Assembly: GCA_030710605.1 (NCBI GenBank)
Contig: CP092876.1
Location: 63,178,115 to 63,242,114 of the forward strand
Origin: Cordylochernes scorpioides
Taxonomy: Eukaryota; Arthropoda; Arachnida; Pseudoscorpiones; Chernetidae
DNA length: 64,000 nt
Direction: 5' to 3'
The translations under genes were made by a program, and so were the position numbers. The notes beneath the pieces were generated by a model. The model did no database searches, was not told the origin of the DNA, and was given only the letters and a program-made list of their open reading frames with translations. Position 1 is the stretch's first letter, and each line of letters begins with the position of its first letter. Shown here in pieces: positions 43,400 to 54,178 of this stretch.

Positions 43400-46300
43400 T
43401 TAACTCCTAGATATTGGTGCCATTATTGTCTGAATATTTCTCATTATAACATGGAGATTGCTCATTGTCAACTGAAGTTTATTCAATATCGCCAGAATAT
43501 TGTTAATTATCGCATGAATATTGTTCATATCATCTGAAGATGGCTTATCATTGTCTGAAGGCTGCCTATTATCGTCTGAAGATAGCTTATTGACGTCTAA
43601 CGATTGCCTATTACCTTCTGTAGATTGTTCATTATCGTCCCAAGATTGCTCATTATCGTCTGAAAATTGCTCATTATCGTCTGAAGATTGCTCATTATCT
43701 TCTGAGGATTGCTCATTATCTTCTGAGGATTGATCATTATTGTCTGAAGATTTTTCATTATTGTTTGAAGATTTTTCTTTATTATCTGAAGGCTGCCCAT
43801 TAACGTCTGATGATTGCCTACTATCACCTGATAATTTTTCAATATTGCCTGAAGATTGCTCATTATTGGTTACATGGTCATCGTTGCCCATAGAATGGTC
43901 ATATTTGCCTTTAGATTGGCTATCATTGCCTGGAGATTGGTTATTATTGCCTGCAGATTGGTTATTATTGCTTGGAGATTGTCCATTATTATTTGATGAA
44001 TTCCCATTATCGCATGAATAATGTTCGTTATCAGTTGAAGATCGCTCAACATTCTTTGAAGATTGATCATTATTGTTTACTTGATCATTGCCTACAGATT
44101 GGTTATAATTGCCTGGAGATTGGTTATTATTAGCAGAAGATTTTCCTTCATTATTCAGAGGTTGGCCATCATGGCCCGAATATTGTTCTTTATTGCCTGG
44201 AGATAGGTTATTATTCTCTTGAGATTCATTATTTATCCCTTGAGTTTTGTTAATATTGGCTGGAGGATTTTCAATATTATTCGAAGATTGGTAATCATTT
44301 GGGCTATTTTTATTTTTCGTTTCATTATAGTTCACTGCTGCATTTCTTTCACTATTATCATCGCCTTTCTTTGCCTCACCCTCAATACTTTTATGTCTTT
44401 CAAGATTTGTTTGCTTACTTCTAGAATATTTCATTTCCACAGTGCCACTTTTCCTATTCTGGCTATCATCGCTTTTCTTGCGTTTCCCTGACTTTGTTTG
44501 TTTCCTTCCAGGCGAACTTTGATTCCCAAGGTTACTTCTAATATACTTGCGTTTCATAGACTTTGTTTGTTTTCTCCCAGATGAACTTTCACCTCCAGGG
44601 TCACTTCTACTATACTTGCCTTTCCTAGACTTTGTTTGTTTTCTCCCAGGTGAACTTTCATCTTCAATGTCGCCTTTACTATACTTGCCTTTCTTGGACT
44701 TTCTTTGTTTTCTTTCAGGTGAACTTTCATCCTCAATGTCGCTTTTTTATACTTGCGTTTCTTAGACTTTGTTTGTTTTCTCTCAGGTGAACTTTCATCT
44801 TCAGTATCGCCTTTACTATACTTGCCTTTCTTATAATTTCTTTGTTTTCCTTTAGGTGAACTTTCATCCCTAATGTCGCTTTTCTTATACTTGCGCTTCT
44901 TAGACTTCGTTCGTTTCTTCTCAGGTGAACTTTCATCCCCAGTGTCGCTTTTTTTATACTTGCGTTTCTTAGAATTTGTTTGTTTTCTCTCAGGTGAACT
45001 TTTATCTTCAGTGTCGCTTTTACTATACTTGCCCTTCTTAGACTTTCTTCGTTTTACTTTTGGTGAACTTTCATCCCTAAAGTCGCTTTTCTTATACTTG
45101 CGTTTCTTAGATTTGATTTGTTTTCCCTCAGTTGAATTTTCATCCCCAGTGTCGGTTCTCTTATACTTGCCTTTCTTAGGCCTTATTTGTTTTCTCACAG
45201 GTGAAATATCATCCCCAGTGTCGCTTTTACTATACTTGCGTTTCTTAGACTTTCTTAGTTTCTTCTCAGATGAACTATCATTCCCAGGGTCGCTTTTCTT
45301 ATATCCACGTTTTTTAGACTTTGTTTGTTTTCTCTCAGGTGAACTTTCATCCCCAGTGTCGGTTCTCTTATACTTGCGATTCTTAGATTTTGTTTCTTTT
45401 CTTTCGGGTGAAATTTCATTACCAGTGTCGTTTTTCTTATGCTTGCGTTTCTCAGACTTTGTTTGTTTTCTCTCAGGTGAACTTTCATTCCCAGTTTCGG
45501 TTCTCTTATACTTGCGTTTCTTAGACTTTGTTTGTTTTAGCTCAGGTGAACTCTCATCCACAGGGTCACTTCTACTATATTTGCATTTCTCAGACTTTGT
45601 TTGTTTTCTCTCAGGTAAAATTTCATTCCCTGTGTCGCTTTTACTATACTTGCGTTTCTTAGACTTTCTTTGTTTTCTTTCAGGTGAACTTTCATCCTCA
45701 ATGTCGCTTTTTTTATACTTGCCTTTCTCTGACTTTGTTTGTTTTCTCACAGGTGAGCTTTCATCCCCAATGTCGCTTTTCATAAACTTGCGTTTCTTAG
45801 ACTTTGTTTGTTTTCCCTCAGGTGGACTTTCATCCCCAGTGTCGGTTCTCTTATACTTGTGATTCTTAGATTTTGTTTCTTTTCTTTCGGGTGAAATTTC
45901 ATTGCCAGTGTCGTTTTTCTTATGCTTGCGTTTCTTAGACTTTGTTTGGTGTCCCTCAGCTAAACTTTCATCCCCAGTTTCGGTTCTCTTATACTTGCGT
46001 TTCTTAGACTTTGTTCGTTTTAACTCAGGTGAACTTTCATCCCCAGTGTCACTTTTACTATACTCGCGTTTCCTAGACTTTTTGAGTCTTCTCTCAGGTG
46101 AACTTCCATCCCCAGTGTCGCACTCCATATTCTGCCTATCATCATCAGCTGCATCATCTCCGCTTTTCATATATTTGCGTTTCTTAGACTTTGTTCGCTT
46201 TCTCTCAAATGAAATTTCATCTTCAGAATTGCTTTTAACACATTTGCTATTCCTAACAAAACATTTTTTAAACCATTTTTCAAAATTCACATTACCATAT

Positions 46301-46449
46301 TCAATCGTGTTATCCGAAATATGCTCTTTGTTATTCTTTTTTATACGTTTTCCAGATTTTACCCTTTTTTGCTTTTTCTCTGGGGGCTCTTGTAGACTCT
46401 CATTGTCATCACTTTTCTTGACCTTTCTTTTAACAGATATCGCCACCAT
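43400..46449 (-). CDS. Large low-complexity protein: Lys/Ser-Pro 23-residue repeats plus Asn/Ser/Gln tract
   Basis: It starts at ATG 46449-46447 in a favourable context (aagATGG) and ends at TAA 43402-43400, about 1016 codons, with no intron signals needed. The N terminus is very basic (KRKVKKSDD, KKQKRVKSGKRIKK). About 24 copies follow of a 23-residue repeat of type DTGDESSPERKQTKSKKRKY + KKS, each with an acidic patch, a Ser-Pro and a Lys cluster. The last third is Asn/Ser/Gln/Asp-rich with 7-8-residue repeats (NNNQSPGN, DNEQSSED). The frame breaks once, at a T run of six (44743-44748) where sister repeats have seven; beyond it the repeat continues in the correct frame. No signal peptide or known domain. 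The pattern suggests a disordered nuclear or chromatin/RNA-binding protein; this is inference only. The antisense frames are artefacts of the repeats. Confidence 0.65.
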
Positions 46450-47013
46450 CTTTTCTAGTACAGAAACAAATGCGCACGCTCAAACTGACAAATTTTAAAC
46501 CTTTGTGTAAAATAACTTATCAAGGCGTTATAAATATTTTTTACGAGCTTTTATTACTAATAATTTTAAAAATATATTTATGATATACAAATAATGGAAT
46601 ATTTATAGCTATATTTTAACATATATTTTATATTTAAAGATTTTTATAAATAATTCTTACTCTTCCAGAGTAAATATGCAAATTAGAATAGTAGGCCGTA
46701 CTACCTGTGAAGATACATTGGAAAAATAAATCTGCATACTAAATGAAAACTGTTTTAAAATATCCTGTGGCATATTCCATGTTCATAATTGGTAAATACA
46801 TTTTCGTGCAAGAAGAGTATTCATCAAAAGTTTTTAGAACATACCTAGAATATAAGTAAATAACTTCTAGCCTATTTATATCTGAATAAAGAAAACAATG
46901 TGAATAGGGTATGTTACCTGGTTGAAATACTTCTCTCATCTAGTAAATAAGTGCAAACAAAAATAGCTATACCTTAAACTATTGTACTACACAATCTAGA
47001 CTGAATATACTCA
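46450..47013. other. Upstream region of the low-complexity gene; duplicated flank, left part
   Basis: 46450-46690 is the immediate upstream AT-rich region; tataaa-like strings are abundant, so no promoter can be singled out. 46740-47013 matches about 42580-42815 and is cut by gypsy element B at the duplicated CTCA. It continues at 54951. Confidence 0.45.
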
Positions 47014-47785
47014 TGTGATGATTTAAGACCATGGAATTGTTGTAAATAGTCTAAATATCCACTACCACATGTTCCACCCCATGACTGTATATAACTTCTT
47101 ATGTACTGCACATAGAAAACCTCAACTAACATCAATCTGTACCGCGTAAGAATCTAATAAAGTATTGCAACTGTACAGATAGAAGGAATGGAGAGAGACA
47201 GGAGAAAGTTAAGGTTAAAACAAATCAGGTTTAGGACAGAAGTCGAAGCAAGGCCTAGCAAAAGAGGCTTAAAACCAGCCCAACTATAAATAAGTTACAA
47301 GTCAATACTTCCTGACAGGACAGGGCGTATCTGATATCGAGGAAACCATAAAATCTAAGAGTGACGCCCAATTTCCGGGCCAAGACAGGACGTATTTTCA
47401 ATCAAAGAAAGCCGCAAGGCCAATTACAGAAGACATCACCTAAGTAGGTCAACCAATAGCCTACGGCCACGTGAAAAAGTCCCACCAATTAGGAAAGAAT
47501 CACCTAAATAGGTCAGCCAATCAGAAAGAAGCAAGGTCGTGGTGTTAAATCGAAGACCTAGAATAGGCAGTCTTCGCTTGGCTCCCAACGGTAACACTTG
47601 CTCTAAAGTCTCTCTCTCCTCATCCCATTCCTTCTTGACGTCAGACGCTTTTAGTGGAATCTCTGTTTGTTTATTTCACCTTTGGCCCAGCTGTGTCGCC
47701 TTCCACCACGACTGCACGGTAGAGTTGACATCGAGGTTCGTCTAGCATCAGGTAACACTGGTCCCAGAGGTCCCAAGATATCACA
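47014..47785 (+). repeat. 5' LTR of gypsy element B
   Basis: 772 bp, TGTGATGATT ... AGATATCACA, with imperfectly complementary termini (tgtgat/atcaca). It contains ctataaataag as a TATA-like box near 47285 and ctaataaagt near 47154. The offset to the 3' copy is constant at 7165 bp throughout, so there are no indels between the copies. Confidence 0.95.
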
Positions 47786-47866
47786 GACTCCCCCGTAACG
47801 AAGAGTCGACAGGATAGTGGACGCCAAGGTACAAGTAAGCAAATAGACCACTGTCTGTACAGAAAG

Positions 47867-48991
47867 ATGGAACAGGGAAGAGAGGAGAATCCAAAGGAAC
47901 CCATGGAGTCCGATCCCGACTCCGAAAGTGGCGAAAACACTTTTCCGAAGAAAGAAAACACCCTCGGTAGGACGCAGGAAGTTCCCCCCGGCCAGGAAGA
48001 CGTCACACCCCCGCCGCCGGTGTCAGATGTCCTGGGGAGTTTAGCCAGGACGATATATCAGCTCTCCTCGGCGACAGGACTATCGCGGGATGTGGAGCTA
48101 TCGCGTTACGATGGTTCGTACGAGGCGCAGAGCTTCTTCGACAACTACGACGCCCAAGCTGATCTGGCCCAACTACACTACACCGACCGACTGAGAAGGC
48201 TTCCCAACCTCCTACAAGGTAAGGCCCTGCACTACTTCCGCAGCCTAAAATTAGACAAATTATATTACGTTGACGCAAGGCAGGCCCTGATAGACCTCTT
48301 TCCTGAAACCACAAACGCGTCATTTGCCCAATTCTTGGCCATTAAGTTGACAGATCGCTCCTCGTTAGAGGAATATTATCAAAAAAAGACGGTGTGTGGC
48401 CTACAGCTGAACCTTCCCCACAAAATCCTTTTAGAATCCCTGACTGATGGGTTACCCGTCGCTGATCAGCGCATTGTCGCTGCCGTGCAACCGAACACCC
48501 TCCAAGCGTGGTATAGTGTAGTATCGCGCGTAAGAGGAACCCACAGTGCGTCGCAAGTGTGCCAACAGACGACCAGAACAACGCCCAACCCTTCCTTCGC
48601 ACCGTCACCGAGGTACAGTGCTCCGCGACCATGGTCAGCGCGACCCAACTACTCTGACAATCCACCACCTTCATCCTGCAGGTATTGTGGCGCCATGCAC
48701 TGGCACGCCCAGTGTCCCAAACGGCCTGCACAGAGCCGTCCAAGACCTGTGTACCGAGCCACAACTTATCCGCAGCACGACCGAACTGTGTTCTCCTCTC
48801 CCGCACCCTTCCAAGTTAACAACACGCGAGCGCATGTTACCCGCTCCCCTGATCCTCTCTACACCACGAGCCCAGCGCAAGCAGTGAACCCTAGCTGTCC
48901 CATAGGTACCTCGACCACGGCACCAAAACAGGCCTGTTCCGACGCCCAAGACAGCACAACAGTAGGTTCCTCCTCACATAACTTTCGTTGA
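47867..48991 (+). CDS. Gag of gypsy element B
   Basis: 374 aa from ATG 47867. The N-terminal 60 residues are acidic and Pro-rich. The capsid-like core runs from about residue 70 (SRYDGSYEAQSFFDNY) through LQGKALHYFRSL and FAQFLAIKL to about 225, helical with the hydrophobic spacing of retrotransposon Gag. A basic Pro/Ser/Thr tail carries one atypical knuckle CRYCGAMHWHAQC (C-X2-C-X6-H-X2-C by my count) near residue 270. It stops at TGA 48989-48991. Pol overlaps by about 26 nt in the +1 frame. The protein packages the element RNA. Confidence 0.92.
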   Translation: MEQGREENPKEPMESDPDSESGENTFPKKENTLGRTQEVPPGQEDVTPPPPVSDVLGSLARTIYQLSSATGLSRDVELSRYDGSYEAQSFFDNYDAQADLAQLHYTDRLRRLPNLLQGKALHYFRSLKLDKLYYVDARQALIDLFPETTNASFAQFLAIKLTDRSSLEEYYQKKTVCGLQLNLPHKILLESLTDGLPVADQRIVAAVQPNTLQAWYSVVSRVRGTHSASQVCQQTTRTTPNPSFAPSPRYSAPRPWSARPNYSDNPPPSSCRYCGAMHWHAQCPKRPAQSRPRPVYRATTYPQHDRTVFSSPAPFQVNNTRAHVTRSPDPLYTTSPAQAVNPSCPIGTSTTAPKQACSDAQDSTTVGSSSHNFR

Positions 48992-51900
48992 ACAATTGCT
49001 CGTTCGAGCTGAACTGCCCAATAATGTAAACCTTCCTCTACTACTTGATACAGGAGCATCTATCGATATAATTAGTCGGAATACTTTTAAAATAATAGAA
49101 ACCAATTTGCAAAAGAAAATACCTGTTCACCCATTTAACTTAACTATTAATGCCATAGCTAACAATATTTTCACCATAGGTTATATCTTTTTAAACGTAA
49201 AAATAGGTAACATAACGCAGAACCTAAAACTCCATATTATAGATGCCCCCTTGCCTTTTGGCATATTATCCCTTAACTCCATAAAAAGATTTCTACTAAT
49301 TATAAACTGTCCTCAGCTACTCCTGTATCAAGATAATGTACCTCTACCAACTACCTTATACAAATTCACCTCGTGCAAGCAACACGTGTCCCATGGACAG
49401 GTTAATACAACTGTCTCATTTACTAAATCTTCCCCTCCTGGAACGGGTTGCTCACACGTGGTGAACTCCAACACTCTTATTTGGCCTCAATGTAATGTTC
49501 CTGATCCTATTTTCAACGCCTCTATGTCCTCCTCTTGCATATCTTTGGACACAAGTAACCTAGGTCACTGTCCCTATAATTTACACAAGGTACTGCATCA
49601 ATTTACATCCGTTTTCGCCGCCAATAAATACGACGTCCCTAAGCTTAAAATACCTCCCGTAAAAATCAATACTACTTCGGACAAGGTAATTGCCTTACGT
49701 CCTTATCGCGTACCCCTAAATGACCAACTTGAAATACAAACACAGATCGAACACATGCTTGAACACGGTATAATTACAACCTCAGTATCTCCCTATGCCA
49801 GTCCTATTACGCTTGTCACCAAACGTGACAAATCAAAACGCTTTTGTGTTGACTATCGTAGGATTAATGAAATCATTGCACCAGACGTCCATCCTCTCCC
49901 CTTGATAGAGAATATACTCGACAAACTCTCACGCGCCAAATATTTCTCCTCAGCCGACATATCTTCTGCCTACTGGCAGGTCGAAATAGATCCCAGTTCC
50001 CTTCACCTTTTAGCTTTCGTGACATTAGACGGGCAATACGAATTTTGTAGGCTTCCTTTTGGGATGCGCAACTCACCACAGATTTTTGAACGTGCAATAA
50101 ACCAAATATTCCAAAAATATAAGTTAAACTTCATAGCCCACTATTTCGATGATTTTATTATCTTTTCGGATACCTTAGAAGAGCATATTCAACACGTAGA
50201 AAAATTCCTGGAGATCTGCCAACAGGAAAATATTAAACTAAACTATAAAAAATGTGAATTTTTGAAGACATCAATAGAATTTCTAGGATACACTGTTAAG
50301 AACGGAACTTACACACCGCAGACCCGTAACCTCGATATTATTAACGCTATCAAACCTCCCTTCAACCAAAAAACATTACAGTCCTTTTTAGGAGCCGTCA
50401 ACGTATATAACAAGTTTATACCAAATTATGCCCGTCTCAGAACCCCACTCAACAATTTACTTAAAAAGGACACTAAATGGCAATGGGACGACAAATGTCA
50501 ACAGGCATTCACGGCTCTCAAGGAGAGCTTAACACGTAAGCCCGTATTACATCTGTATCAGGATGGCTTACCCTGCCGCTTGTACTGTGACGCCTCCACC
50601 CAGGGAATCGCAGGAATTCTCAAACAAGTACATCCGGATGGAAAAACTCATCCCACACAGTATTACAGTAGAGCACTACGTCCTCACGAACGCAACTATA
50701 CCATTTCAGAGTTAGAATGCTTAGCGATCGTAGAAAGCATCGAAAAATTCCGCATCTATCTATCCGGTACCAAATTCACTGTCTACTCCGACCACCAAGC
50801 CCTACAATGGCTTAAAACTATTAAAAACCCGTCAGGACGACTTTTTAGGTGGAGTTTAAGACTATCCACTTACGACTATGAAATACAGTACCTCAAGGGA
50901 ACCCAGCAACACGAGGCCGATTTGCTTTCTCGCAATCCATTTTGTGGATTTATCAGTGCCCGTACTATTAAGAAACACCAACCGAATATCACAGATTCCA
51001 GTGTCGCTGTAGACGTCAACGGTCTACACACCATACAGCGTAAAGGTGTAAATCGAATAATAATACCCGAAGCTCTTCAACACTCGCTTATGAACCAGGT
51101 TCACAGCGAATACAACCATCCCGGTATCTCCCAAATGACTCGCCTAATCTCTACTCAGTATTACTGGAAAGGTATGGCCAAGTCCATACAAAAATTTGTA
51201 AATTCCTGTCATACCTGTCAAATCATCAAAAGACCCAAAGGTAAACCTTATGGCACCTTAGGACAAATTCCCCCACCACAACAGCCATTCGATTTAATAT
51301 CAATAGATACAATAGCCGGATTTTCGAAATACGGACACTCCAAGACGTATCTCCATGTTATAGTGGATCACTTGACCAGGTACGCTTGGGCATTCCCCTC
51401 GAAATCTACAAGTACCTTAACGTACATCCAAACCCTAAAAAAGGTACTACAACAAGGGTCTCCAAAACGTCTACTGTCGGATAGAGCGCCCGCATTCACC
51501 TCCGAAAAATTCCGCAAATTTCTGCTATCTCGCGGTATACAACCACTGCTTACCACCAGTAACAATCCGCAAGCTAACGGATTGATAGAACGATTGAACG
51601 CCACCATCACTGGAAAACTAAGGTTACTTTATCTCGAAAACCCGAAGACATCTTGGACCAAACTAATTAAACAAGTTGTCCAAATCTATAACCAATCCCC
51701 GCACACCGTCACAGGTTTCCCACCGATCTTCTTGATGTTTAATAGCATCCCACCAGAACTAAAAAATCATTACAACCCGTTCCCCGACGTACAGAAGGCT
51801 AGGCAACTCGCCTCCAGCAGAACACAGCTTAAGCATGAAAGGGACAAACAAAGATATGATAAAGGTCATCAAGCCCCGCATTTCGAGATTGGTGACCTAG

Positions 51901-52253
51901 TCCTCGTAAAAAATTATAAACATCCCGATACGGGAAAATTGGCACCATACTTCACCGGTCCGTTTACAATTATAGAAATAATATCCCCAAACGTAGTCCG
52001 AATTAACAGACCCAATCGACCCCTAAATAAAGAAGATGATACAGTTCATGTGAACAAACTTAAATACTATACAGAAGATATCTTATTCCTCGCGCCCCAG
52101 CCTCTAATTCCAACACCTCGCGTAACACCTGATGTCCACTTGAAAGAATTCGGCCATTTATGTCCCGCAATATTTGACGCGCAGAAATCCCGTCTTATAC
52201 CCCCGACTTGCTCAGCGCCTTTTCTGCACCTTAATGCAGAGATCTTCCAATAA
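48966..52253 (+). CDS. Pol of gypsy element B (protease, RT, RNase H, integrase), read by +1 shift
   Basis: The frame opens at 48966 after a stop at 48963-48965, has no ATG at its head and lies +1 relative to gag, so Gag-Pol fusion by ribosomal frameshifting in 48966-48988 is the likely mode. Domains in order: aspartic protease (LLLDTGASIDII, about 49033); RT with FCVDYRRIN and YFDDF (about 50143); RNase H with CDASTQG (about 50588) and SDHQAL; integrase with an HHCC finger (HSEYNHPG ... CHTCQ, about 51100-51220). The catalytic D, D, E of the integrase are in SIDTIAG, LSDRAPAF and NGLIERLN. A GPF/Y-like module (YFTGPFTIIEI, about 51950) follows. It ends at TAA 52251-52253. All catalytic residues are present. 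Confidence 0.94.
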   Translation, partial: VPPHITFVEQLLVRAELPNNVNLPLLLDTGASIDIISRNTFKIIETNLQKKIPVHPFNLTINAIANNIFTIGYIFLNVKIGNITQNLKLHIIDAPLPFGILSLNSIKRFLLIINCPQLLLYQDNVPLPTTLYKFTSCKQHVSHGQVNTTVSFTKSSPPGTGCSHVVNSNTLIWPQCNVPDPIFNASMSSSCISLDTSNLGHCPYNLHKVLHQFTSVFAANKYDVPKLKIPPVKINTTSDKVIALRPYRVPLNDQLEIQTQIEHMLEHGIITTSVSPYASPITLVTKRDKSKRFCVDYRRINEIIAPDVHPLPLIENILDKLSRAKYFSSADISSAYWQVEIDPSSLHLLAFVTLDGQYEFCRLPFGMRNSPQIFERAINQIFQKYKLNFIAHYFDDFIIFSDTLEEHIQHVEKFLEICQQENIKLNYKKCEFLKTSIEFLGYTVKNGTYTPQTRNLDIINAIKPPFNQKTLQSFLGAVNVYNKFIPNYARLRTPLNNLLKKDTKWQWDDKCQQAFTALKESLTRKPVLHLYQDGLPCRLYCDASTQGIAGILKQVHPDGKTHPTQYYSRALRPHERNYTISELECLAIVESIEKFRIYLSGTKFTVYSDHQALQWLKTIKNPSGRLFRWSLRLSTYDYEIQYLKGTQQHEADLLSRNPFCGFISARTIKKHQPNITDSSVAVDVNGLHTIQRKGVNRIIIPEALQHSLMNQVHSEYNHPGISQMTRLISTQYYWKGMAKSIQKFVNSCHTCQIIKRPKGKPYGTLGQIPPPQQPFDLISIDTIAGFSKYGHSKTYLHVIVDHLTRYAWAFPSKSTSTLTYIQTLKKVLQQGSPKRLLSDRAPAFTSEKFRKFLLSRGIQPLLTTSNNPQANGLIERLNATITGKLRLLYLENPKTSWTKLIKQVVQIYNQSPHTVTGFPPIFLMFNSIPPELKNHYNPFPDVQKARQLASSRTQLKHERDKQRYDKGHQAPHFEIGDLVLVKNYKHPDTGKLAPYFTGPFTIIEIISPNVVRINRPNRPLNKEDDTVHVNKLKYYTEDILFLAPQPLIPTPRVTPDVHLKEFGHLCPAIFDAQKSRLIPPTCSAPFLHLNAEIFQ

Positions 52254-54178
52254 GTTGAAAGAAAGCAAGCAAGCCCCCTCGCTCCCCCCTTGACCTAAAT
52301 CCGGAATCACATTAAAAATAGCTTCGCTTCCCCTCGCCCCACCCGAGCAAACAAACAACCGACATCTTGTTACATCCGTCGCCACCCCGTGTTCTCTAAT
52401 GAACTTTCGCCACCTATTAAATTAAATATTAGTGCGTGCCAAAGACAACATTTTACTTACAAAAATCACACACACCCACATAAGTTTAAAAAATCGACAA
52501 CATTAGGACTCGCTGAGTTTCACAGTTGGAAACAATGTGATCCACGAGTCACGTCAAACATAAAACAAATTCGATAAGTTAGAAAAACTTAGGCCAACAA
52601 GACCAAAGATATCGATCGAGGACAATTTAAAGCTCTCTCCACCCATCCTAAAAAAAAAAAAAAAAAAAGGAACATTACATTTGGCCTACAACTTTCCATT
52701 CTTTCACGATATATAATTTCTATATATAATCTTACTTGCTCTTCTTTCTCGATGAACATTTTTTTAAAATTTTTCATTTTAATATCCTTTATATAATCAT
52801 TATATAGCTCTTATAATTGTTTTTTTTACGTCAACCAATTAGTTTAGATTATTGTCTTTTTTTTATTATTTTTCTTTACCAAAACTTATTTACTTTTGCT
52901 TCATGACTCTATTTTATAATCAACTTTATATTTTATCTTTCATATCATATCTAATAATCTCAAGTTTATATTTCATGTTTATATCACTAATTTGCATTTA
53001 TCATTTTATATTTTTTCTCACTTTATAAATTAGATGTTATTTACATTGTTTCACCTTCCGCTACCATGTCAATGCTATCGAGTATATTATTGCTCATTAT
53101 TTTTTTTTCATTTAATATTTTCACTTTCTATTACCCCTTATATACTGCTGTAGTGTGTTAATCTTTGTATCATATCATCACTATTTTTACTTTTTTTTTA
53201 AAGATTACTTTGCATTTAACTTCGCAATTCTATTTTCGATTTTTCAAATCCTTTAACGCTATATGCAAAGCCGTAATTTCGCAATTTCATATCTCAATGA
53301 TATATTCTTTTATAATCAAACTAAAAATCATGATCTAAAAACAGGGCAATCTTCAATAACCTCTTAAGCAACCACTTTAAAGGTTACTTCTTAAGAATTA
53401 CTAACATTCCTTTTCCGCAGGAACTTTTAACTCCTTCGCAGGCTAGACTTGACCTACTTTGATTTCTTAATTAACAATCTTGACACATCGTCCCCCAGAT
53501 TTACCTTCTCCCAACTTCTGGCTTGGATACGTGCAAATTGTATTTTTTTTTATTCCAGGGCACTCTCATGCCACACGCTGGCACATTTTTTTTTTATTTT
53601 ACTCTTTTTCTCGCTAAGCCCCTGACGACTCTAATTAAAACTTTGATTTCTGGTCACTGATCTTCGCCTTCATTTATCCTGCATGCGTACGTCTTAACGA
53701 CTAATTACTAAAACCCATAACAATCCCCTTATCTTACTTTTCGATTGTGGTACTGTAACTTTATTCGGTCCTTAAATTTACATGTGAAACATGGCCTAGG
53801 TTTTCCGCGCCGTGCACATTAAATGGTTTGGGACTTGAGTCAAAGTGACCTTGCCTCAACCAAGTAATAACTAACCCCTCAACCCTTTCTAACGCCCATC
53901 ACGAAAAGATCATGATTTACCCATCCAATCATTTATATTTTTACCTATAATCATTATATGTTCCCTATTAAATATTTTATTCATATTTTTATTTTTACTT
54001 GTATGTTTAATATTAGTTGTTTATGTTTTATTATCTCTTATGGATATACAGAAATCAACCCCATGTTATATACCAACTCACTTTAATTAATTTTTAAAAA
54101 ATTACTTCCTTAATAACAGTCTTCCTATTCCGCTCTCTTAAATCCCTCCATATGAACCCTCTCACATCCGGGGCCATC
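52254..54178 (+). other. 1.9-kb AT-rich non-coding 3' region of gypsy element B
   Basis: No envelope or accessory reading frame of note. It is pyrimidine- and AT-rich on the plus strand, with A17 at 52651-52668 and frequent T runs. The interior of the non-autonomous element at 39.7-40.4 kb has a similar texture and may derive from this region of a related element. The function, if any, is unknown. Confidence 0.6.

Noticed and set aside
44873-46498. Long plus-strand frames opposite the low-complexity gene, rich in Leu/Phe and membrane-like
   Set aside because: Lys-rich codons (AAA/AAG) read as Phe/Leu codons on the other strand. The hydrophobic repeats are a shadow of the sense repeat and lack independent support.
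47539-47745. 68-codon frame, repeated identically at 54704-54910
   Set aside because: It lies within the two identical LTRs and is explained by LTR duplication; it is not a gene pair.
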